From: Pirellula sp.
Lineage (GTDB): Bacteria > Planctomycetota > Planctomycetia > Pirellulales > PNKZ01
Direction: 5' to 3'
NCBI GenBank assembly: GCA_013822735.1
Contig: PNKZ01000014.1
Coordinates: 62,001-126,000 of the forward strand
DNA: 64,000 bases
The translations under genes and the position numbers were made by a program. Below are positions 59,557 to 64,000 of this stretch, in pieces; the first letter of the stretch is position 1; each line of letters starts with the position of its first letter. The notes under the pieces are model-generated. The model was not told the DNA's origin. It made no database searches and saw only the letters and a list, made by a program, of their open reading frames with translations.

Positions 59557-60227
59557 CCCTGCTCACCTGGCCGAACGATGCGACGGCGTTTGCCGTTGGC
59601 CGGCGTCGGCGCTTCCGTCGGCTCCTGCTCAGGCCGTTGCGGCGGCAACGTGTTGATCGTCTCGCCGGTCGCAGCACGCATGAGTCGCAGCGTGATGTTC
59701 ATGGACGTTCGCGCGTCGACGCCCGCTCGCACGATGACAAGATCGCTCAGTGCTCTGAGCCCGCCCGTCGCAAGCATTTCCACGTCGGAGAATCGGCACC
59801 GCTCCTTGTCGTCGAGATAGACGACGTTCACGCCGCCGACGAACCGGGCGACGCGGATCTCCGGCATGCTCGCGATCTCTTCGTCGACATACGCGTAGTC
59901 GCCCGGTTGCGGATCCGGGTTCTCCTTCATCGCTTCAAAGAACGACGCGGCGAACGGTTTCGGGCGGCCGACGAGTTTGATCGCCCAACCGGTGAAGCCC
60001 GACACGTTGTTGAGAAACTTGACGTCTTCGACGACGGCGCGCTGGTTTGCCTCGACGCCGGGCCCGTGGGTCTGCCGCACGAGCTGCCCCTTGCGGAAAG
60101 GCGGCGCCGTGAATCGCGGCCGCTCCTTGGGCGTAGCGCCAAGCAGAGCGTCGATCGTAATCGCCTCTTCGTTGGGCTGGCGATCGAACATGCTGCGACC
60201 GAAGAGGGGCGGAAGATTGTCGGCCAT
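59553..60227 (-). CDS. hypothetical phage protein
   Basis: A 224-residue protein: Pro/Arg-rich N-terminus, a central part (GDYAYVDEEIASMPEIRVARFVGGVNVVYL) and a basic tail (NGKRRRIVRPG). The tail resembles the RRRVVRPNSE end of the 48695 protein. Function unknown. Confidence 0.58.
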   Translation of the reverse strand: MADNLPPLFGRSMFDRQPNEEAITIDALLGATPKERPRFTAPPFRKGQLVRQTHGPGVEANQRAVVEDVKFLNNVSGFTGWAIKLVGRPKPFAASFFEAMKENPDPQPGDYAYVDEEIASMPEIRVARFVGGVNVVYLDDKERCRFSDVEMLATGGLRALSDLVIVRAGVDARTSMNITLRLMRAATGETINTLPPQRPEQEPTEAPTPANGKRRRIVRPGEQG

Positions 60228-60234
60228 GGGTTCC

Positions 60235-60516
60235 TCACTTGCGGCGTTTCGGGCGCCGACGGCTACGGGTGGGCGGGCTCGGATCTTTGTTGAGCGCGAC
60301 GAGAAAGCGCGAATAGGCCTCGCGCGACGTGTAGAGCATGCGGCCTTGGAAGATCGCCTCGAGCTGAATTCGCTTGCCGTTCACGACCGATCGGCAACCG
60401 TGCTTGACCCACTTGAACAGAGTCTTGGGATGCACGTCACAGCCGAACAGGCTAGGGCTCTTGAGGGGTAGCAATCCCTCCTGAGCGAGTCGGGCTGATG
60501 TCTCCGCACTGGCCAT
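60235..60516 (-). CDS. DUF1580-like DNA-binding protein
   Basis: A 93-residue protein with a helix-turn-helix of the type seen in planctomycete DUF1580/excisionase-like proteins (VHPKTLFKWVKHGCRSVVNG, then FQGRMLYTSREAYSRFLVALN) and a basic Arg/Lys tail. A role as excisionase or regulator of the element is possible. First gene of the minus-strand unit that includes the sigma factor, divergent from the scaffold gene. Confidence 0.7.
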   Translation of the reverse strand: MASAETSARLAQEGLLPLKSPSLFGCDVHPKTLFKWVKHGCRSVVNGKRIQLEAIFQGRMLYTSREAYSRFLVALNKDPSPPTRSRRRPKRRK

Positions 60517-60552
60517 GGGCCGATCTCCCGACAAGCAAGATGGTTCGGGCGT

Positions 60553-60571
60553 GACCATCTAGGGCTTGTCA
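60553..60571 (+). promoter_or_regulatory. phage 19-bp motif ahead of the head genes
   Basis: GACCATCTAGGGCTTGTCA, the consensus copy, flanked so that GTGAC and GTCAC form inverted 5-bp ends. It lies in the divergent gap and points to the scaffold-capsid genes. Confidence 0.75.
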
Positions 60572-60707
60572 CGCCCAATCGTCCACATTCGCGGACGTCC
60601 GTCAACGCAAGTTGCCCAAAGCGTTGCGGCCTCGACGGCAAAAACACTATCGCATCGTAAGTCGCTTGCCCGGCGACGCTTCTGAAACACCAGCCCGAGG
60701 TGCCTTT

Positions 60708-62426
60708 ATGTTCCCGTCCGATCACAACGTGCCGACGTCCGCGATGCTTGGTTCCCCTGCCAGTCCCTTGCACGGCGGCACGCCCATGTCGCCGATCACG
60801 CCGGCCTCGAGCGGACCGCCGACGCTCAATCTCACGTTGCCGTCGGCACCCGCGCAGCAACAGTCGTTCGCTCCCGCGCAACAACAGCCGCAAGCTCCGA
60901 ACTATGCCGCGCAGCCCGGCGGGTTCAGCGGCTTCGCGCCGACGACGAGCGGCACGCCGATGCCGCCGGCTCAACCGCAGCAGCCGCAACCGCAGGCGCC
61001 GATGCCGCCCCTGGGCGGACCTTCCGCGGCGAACTTCAATCCGTACATGCAGCAACCGGCCGCGCCGCAAGTGCCGCAGTACGTCCAACAGCAGCCGCAA
61101 TCGCCGGTGCAGTATCCGCAACAGCCCCCGGTGCAATATCCGGCACAACTTCCCGCGCAGCCCCAAGTGCCGCAGTACGGTGCGCCGTACCTGCCGCAAC
61201 AACCCGCGCCGGCTACGGTCGTGCGCGACAGCATGGCCCGGCAAGGTTACGCCGTCGGCCATTACTCCAACGACAACGATCTCTTAGCCGATCTCGCCCA
61301 ACTCGCGCAGAGCGGTCAGAACGCGCAGCAGCAGCTCGCGTTGATGCAGGCTCAGGCCTCGCAGCAACCGGCGCCGCAACAACAGCAGCAGCAACCGGCG
61401 GGCGGCGCTCCGACGCAACCCGGCGCTCCGCAAGTCGAACAAGCTCCCGAGTGGGATCCGGCTTGGAATTCGCTCGTGCGGCAAGATCCGACGACCGGCG
61501 CTTACGTCCCGGCGAATATGTACGTCAGCCCGTTGGCCGCTCAGAAGGCGAACGAGTATCAGGCGTTCCGCCGTCGCCGCGCTGATCAGCTCGTCACCGA
61601 TCCGATGGGCGTCATCGGTCCGCAGATTGAGCAACGGCTCACGAAGATGCGCGACGACGTCAAGAAGGAAGTTCGCGCCGAGATCGTCACCGAGCAACGC
61701 CAGGCTCAGGCCGACGCGTTAATCACCGATTTCCTCAACAAGAACAAAGCGGCGTTCACGCAGATGGGGCCCGACGGCCGCACGCCGGCGATCGGCATCG
61801 ACGGCAAGGAAGTGCTCTCGCCGATGGGCCAGGCGTTTGCCTTCTACGCGAACAACTACAAGCAACAGTTCGTCGGCATCTACGGCCGCGAACCGGACCG
61901 GCTCGACATTTTGCGGCACACCGCCGAGAAGCTGCAAGCCGATCAAGCCGCCGGCCGCTTCGGTCCGCAGCAGCAACAGGTTCCCCCCGGTTATCCGCAG
62001 CAACCGCAGTTACCGGCGCCGCAACAGCAGGCATTCGTGCCGCAAGCGCCGCACTTGCAAATGTTCGGCTCGCCGCAACAGCCGTTCGGCGTCGCGCCGC
62101 AGCTTCCGTACGGCGCCGCACCGATGCAACCGGCGATGCCGCCGCTCGGCGGCGCGTCGATGGCCGGTTCCTTCATGCAGCCGCAGTACGCGCCGCAATT
62201 TCCTCAACCCGGATACGCGCCGCAACCAGGCTACGCGGATCCGCAGCAAACCATGGTCGCCCGCGCAATGGCGAACCAGGCGATGTACGCGCCGCAGCCC
62301 AACGGCACGATCGTCAACAACATGATGAACCCGCAGGTTCCTCAACAGCCGAGCACCGATCTCAAGTCCTTGTTTCAGCAGGCAGCCCAAGCCCGGGGTA
62401 TGTCGATCGACGGTTTTTCACAGTAG
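60708..62426 (+). CDS. Pro/Gln-rich scaffold-like phage protein
   Basis: A 572-residue protein with a low-complexity Pro/Gln/Ala N-terminal half (about 1-245). A charged helical core follows (about 250-420: MRDDVKKEVRAEIVTEQRQAQ...FYANNYKQQFVG), then a second Pro/Gln-rich half. Placed directly before the capsid gene, it fits a scaffolding or capsid-assembly role. A structural fibre is the alternative. ATG 60708 was chosen; the frame opens at 60612. Confidence 0.65.
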   Translation: MFPSDHNVPTSAMLGSPASPLHGGTPMSPITPASSGPPTLNLTLPSAPAQQQSFAPAQQQPQAPNYAAQPGGFSGFAPTTSGTPMPPAQPQQPQPQAPMPPLGGPSAANFNPYMQQPAAPQVPQYVQQQPQSPVQYPQQPPVQYPAQLPAQPQVPQYGAPYLPQQPAPATVVRDSMARQGYAVGHYSNDNDLLADLAQLAQSGQNAQQQLALMQAQASQQPAPQQQQQQPAGGAPTQPGAPQVEQAPEWDPAWNSLVRQDPTTGAYVPANMYVSPLAAQKANEYQAFRRRRADQLVTDPMGVIGPQIEQRLTKMRDDVKKEVRAEIVTEQRQAQADALITDFLNKNKAAFTQMGPDGRTPAIGIDGKEVLSPMGQAFAFYANNYKQQFVGIYGREPDRLDILRHTAEKLQADQAAGRFGPQQQQVPPGYPQQPQLPAPQQQAFVPQAPHLQMFGSPQQPFGVAPQLPYGAAPMQPAMPPLGGASMAGSFMQPQYAPQFPQPGYAPQPGYADPQQTMVARAMANQAMYAPQPNGTIVNNMMNPQVPQQPSTDLKSLFQQAAQARGMSIDGFSQ

Positions 62427-62445
62427 ACCCCATTAGGAGTTGGCC

Positions 62446-63594
62446 ATGCTCTCGACGCTAATTAACGCCCTCGACACCGAATGGGTCGGCGTTATCCATC
62501 AACAAACGCCGGTCTTCATGGCCGGCGCCGCGGACGAATGCGTTCGCGGAAAGATGCGCATGCAGATGTTGCGCAAGAACGGTCGCATCATCACGGGCGC
62601 CGGCGGCCCGATGTGCATTTGGCAGGTGCAATACAAGCAACCGCCGGTGGAAGCGTACGGCGACGGCGGTCAACTCAACTTCCAACGTCACGACGTTTGG
62701 AAGCAAGTGGGCCTCAATTGGCGCGGTTACAAGTCGACCGACTTGATGACCGAAAAAGAGTACCTGATGTGCCAGGGCTCTTCGGGCCGGATTCTCAACC
62801 GGTATTCCGAAGTCATCCCGATGCACATGAAGGCGATCACCGACTACTTCGGTAGCGAGCTCATCCTCGACGGTGAAGCGTCCGGCCGTACGGATCATAT
62901 CCACGGCCTGGAAACCTTCATGGGCGCGGGCGCAACGGTCGCCAACGACTTGATCGCCAAGCCGAGCGACAGCTACGCCGGTCAAAGCACCGCGCTGGGC
63001 GCCGAAGGCGGATCGTGGTCGACGTCGTTGGGCGTCGGCAACTATCCGAACGCGTCGGTGGCGAGTGACTGGCCGAACGTCGGCGACAGCAGCACGTGCA
63101 CCTACGAGTACGACTTCTTCTCGCCGAAGCTCGGCAACTGGTCGTCGACCCGTTGGGGTACCGGCGCGACGACGTGGGAAGCCAACTGCGAACGCGTGCT
63201 GCGGCAAATGATCGTGTGGATGACGATGACCGGCGGTGCCGGCGGCCGTCCCTCGATCGGCACGTTGTCCGGCGATATGTGGACGGGCTTCGTCAATCAC
63301 CAGTCGTCGAAGCAACGCTCGATGATTCCGCACAAGGAGGCCCAAGATCTCGGCTTCCCCGAAGCGCTGAACTTCGACGGCGTCGCGATCGGCATGGACT
63401 ACGACGTACCGGCGAACACCGGTTACCTCGAGAACCTCAAGAACGTCGAGCTCATGTCGCTCGATAAGGTGCTGTTCGGCTACCGCGGCCCGCACTTCGA
63501 CCCGCGCACCGCGAGCTGGTTGTTCTCGACCGGCTTCTGGGGTCAAGCACGCTACCGCCCGAAACACTTCGGCAAGGTGTTCAACTACGCCTAG
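62446..63594 (+). CDS. predicted major capsid protein (HK97-like)
   Basis: A 382-residue protein with no membrane segment and moderate similarity in layout to HK97-fold capsids: a helical N-terminal stretch, a long spine region, then beta-rich core with GDGGQLNFQRHDVWKQVGLNW and FDGVAIGMDYDV. AGGAG precedes ATG 62446. Position after a scaffold-like gene and before a decoration-like gene supports the call. No motif proves it. Confidence 0.62.
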   Translation: MLSTLINALDTEWVGVIHQQTPVFMAGAADECVRGKMRMQMLRKNGRIITGAGGPMCIWQVQYKQPPVEAYGDGGQLNFQRHDVWKQVGLNWRGYKSTDLMTEKEYLMCQGSSGRILNRYSEVIPMHMKAITDYFGSELILDGEASGRTDHIHGLETFMGAGATVANDLIAKPSDSYAGQSTALGAEGGSWSTSLGVGNYPNASVASDWPNVGDSSTCTYEYDFFSPKLGNWSSTRWGTGATTWEANCERVLRQMIVWMTMTGGAGGRPSIGTLSGDMWTGFVNHQSSKQRSMIPHKEAQDLGFPEALNFDGVAIGMDYDVPANTGYLENLKNVELMSLDKVLFGYRGPHFDPRTASWLFSTGFWGQARYRPKHFGKVFNYA

Positions 63595-63596
63595 GT

Positions 63597-63615
63597 GACC
63601 ATCTAGGGATTGTCG
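63597..63615 (+). promoter_or_regulatory. phage 19-bp motif ahead of the decoration-like gene
   Basis: GACCATCTAGGGATTGTCG, three bases after the capsid stop and about 58 nt before the next ATG. Confidence 0.7.
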
Positions 63616-63672
63616 GTCGGATCGCGTTCGCTTTTCCAATTCACCAGTCACAGTTCTTGAAGGGTTTCCGTC

Positions 63673-64000
63673 ATGCCGGACAACAACGTAAATACTCAGA
63701 TTTCCCAAGGCGTGACGACCTTGGGAACGCGCATTGCGCCGAGCGTACTCGGCCAAAAGGTTCCGTACCAACATCGCCTCACGCCGTCGAGCCCTTTGCT
63801 CAGCGGCCAGGTGGGCGAAGCCGTCGTCGTGATCAACGACAGCGGCGGCACGCTGAACGCCGGCCAACACATTCGTTGGAAAGACGGCTACTACGGCACG
63901 CGCATCGGCGCCGCCGCAGGCGCCGGCGAACCGAGCGACGGTGTGATCGACCACATGATTCCGTCGACCGGCGTGCTCGATGACTACGCGTGTCTCGTCG
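63673..64000 (+). CDS. decoration/head-stabilising-like protein, 3' partial
   Basis: Open frame from ATG 63673 to the window edge, at least 109 residues. Seen: GTRIAPSVLGQKVPYQHRL, then GQVGEAVVVINDSGGTLNAG and RIGAAAGAGEPSDGVID, a beta-rich pattern like small capsid decoration proteins. Location directly after the capsid gene supports this. The C-terminal end is outside the window. Confidence 0.6.
   Translation, partial: MPDNNVNTQISQGVTTLGTRIAPSVLGQKVPYQHRLTPSSPLLSGQVGEAVVVINDSGGTLNAGQHIRWKDGYYGTRIGAAAGAGEPSDGVIDHMIPSTGVLDDYACLV

Noticed and set aside
62458-63954. Open 498-residue minus-strand frame across the capsid-like gene
   Set aside because: It is the antisense of a well-supported plus-strand gene, is Arg/His/Val-rich and family-less, and reflects high GC at third positions.

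Overview
The window looks like a piece of a planctomycete chromosome (order Pirellulales is my best guess) followed by one long phage-derived region. The planctomycete call rests on family knowledge, not a search. A murB / FtsQ-like pair is present with no ftsZ nearby, there is a small planctomycete-type basic protein (29766-29969), and there are several exported or GFO/IDH-like proteins of planctomycete flavour. GC content is high, and GTG/TTG starts and overlapping start/stop codons are common.

Chromosomal part (1-32034): the C-terminal polymerase domain of a LigD-type protein runs in from the left edge. It is followed by tRNA-Asn, an RsbV/RsbW-like partner-switch pair, several exported or small membrane proteins, and a 1164-residue LplT-PlsC-acyl-ACP synthetase fusion (Aas type) for phospholipid remodelling. 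A beta-helix exported protein precedes a minus-strand wall cluster (MurE-like ligase, murB, FtsQ-like). Next come an isoprenylcysteine-methyltransferase-like membrane enzyme, an ImmA/IrrE-type peptidase, and a rimO-pgsA-CPBP protease run. These are followed by a GFO/IDH-like membrane-anchored protein, a CopA-type copper ATPase, an alkyltransferase DNA-repair protein, an aminotransferase, glycerol kinase and a terpene-cyclase-fold/HEAT protein.

Phage-derived part (about 32035-64000): tRNA-Phe marks the switch. After it come Cro/CI-type regulators, a CsrA homologue, recombination genes, a RuvC-like resolvase with a PD-(D/E)XK endonuclease gene wedged against its start, and a ten-gene plus-strand cargo operon (38595-43429). 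The operon encodes a subtilisin, a papain-like cysteine peptidase, a di-haem cytochrome c peroxidase, four tiny membrane proteins and exported proteins. A mostly minus-strand block (44343-57395) follows, with a serine recombinase, a DNA adenine methylase, many small phage proteins, a Ycf46-like AAA+ ATPase with DUF2997 and DUF1257 partners, an HNH endonuclease and a GroES-like protein. Beyond it lie a phage initiator-like tRNA, a phage sigma factor, a Pro/Gln-rich scaffold-like protein, a predicted major capsid protein and a partial decoration-like protein at the right edge. The right end of the element is outside the window.

The most striking non-gene signal is a 19-bp sequence, consensus GACCATCTAGGGCTTGTCA. 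I find ten good copies and one degenerate copy, all in the phage region and none noticed in the host part. Every copy is oriented with the gene downstream of it, usually just ahead of a transcription unit. It is either a phage-specific promoter (a phage sigma factor is encoded at 58574-59287) or an oriented stoperator-type repressor site. A second element, TTACCAC, sits 17-37 nt ahead of six minus-strand phage genes. These two signals, and the redox/protease cargo operon they appear to control, are the best candidates for undescribed biology here.
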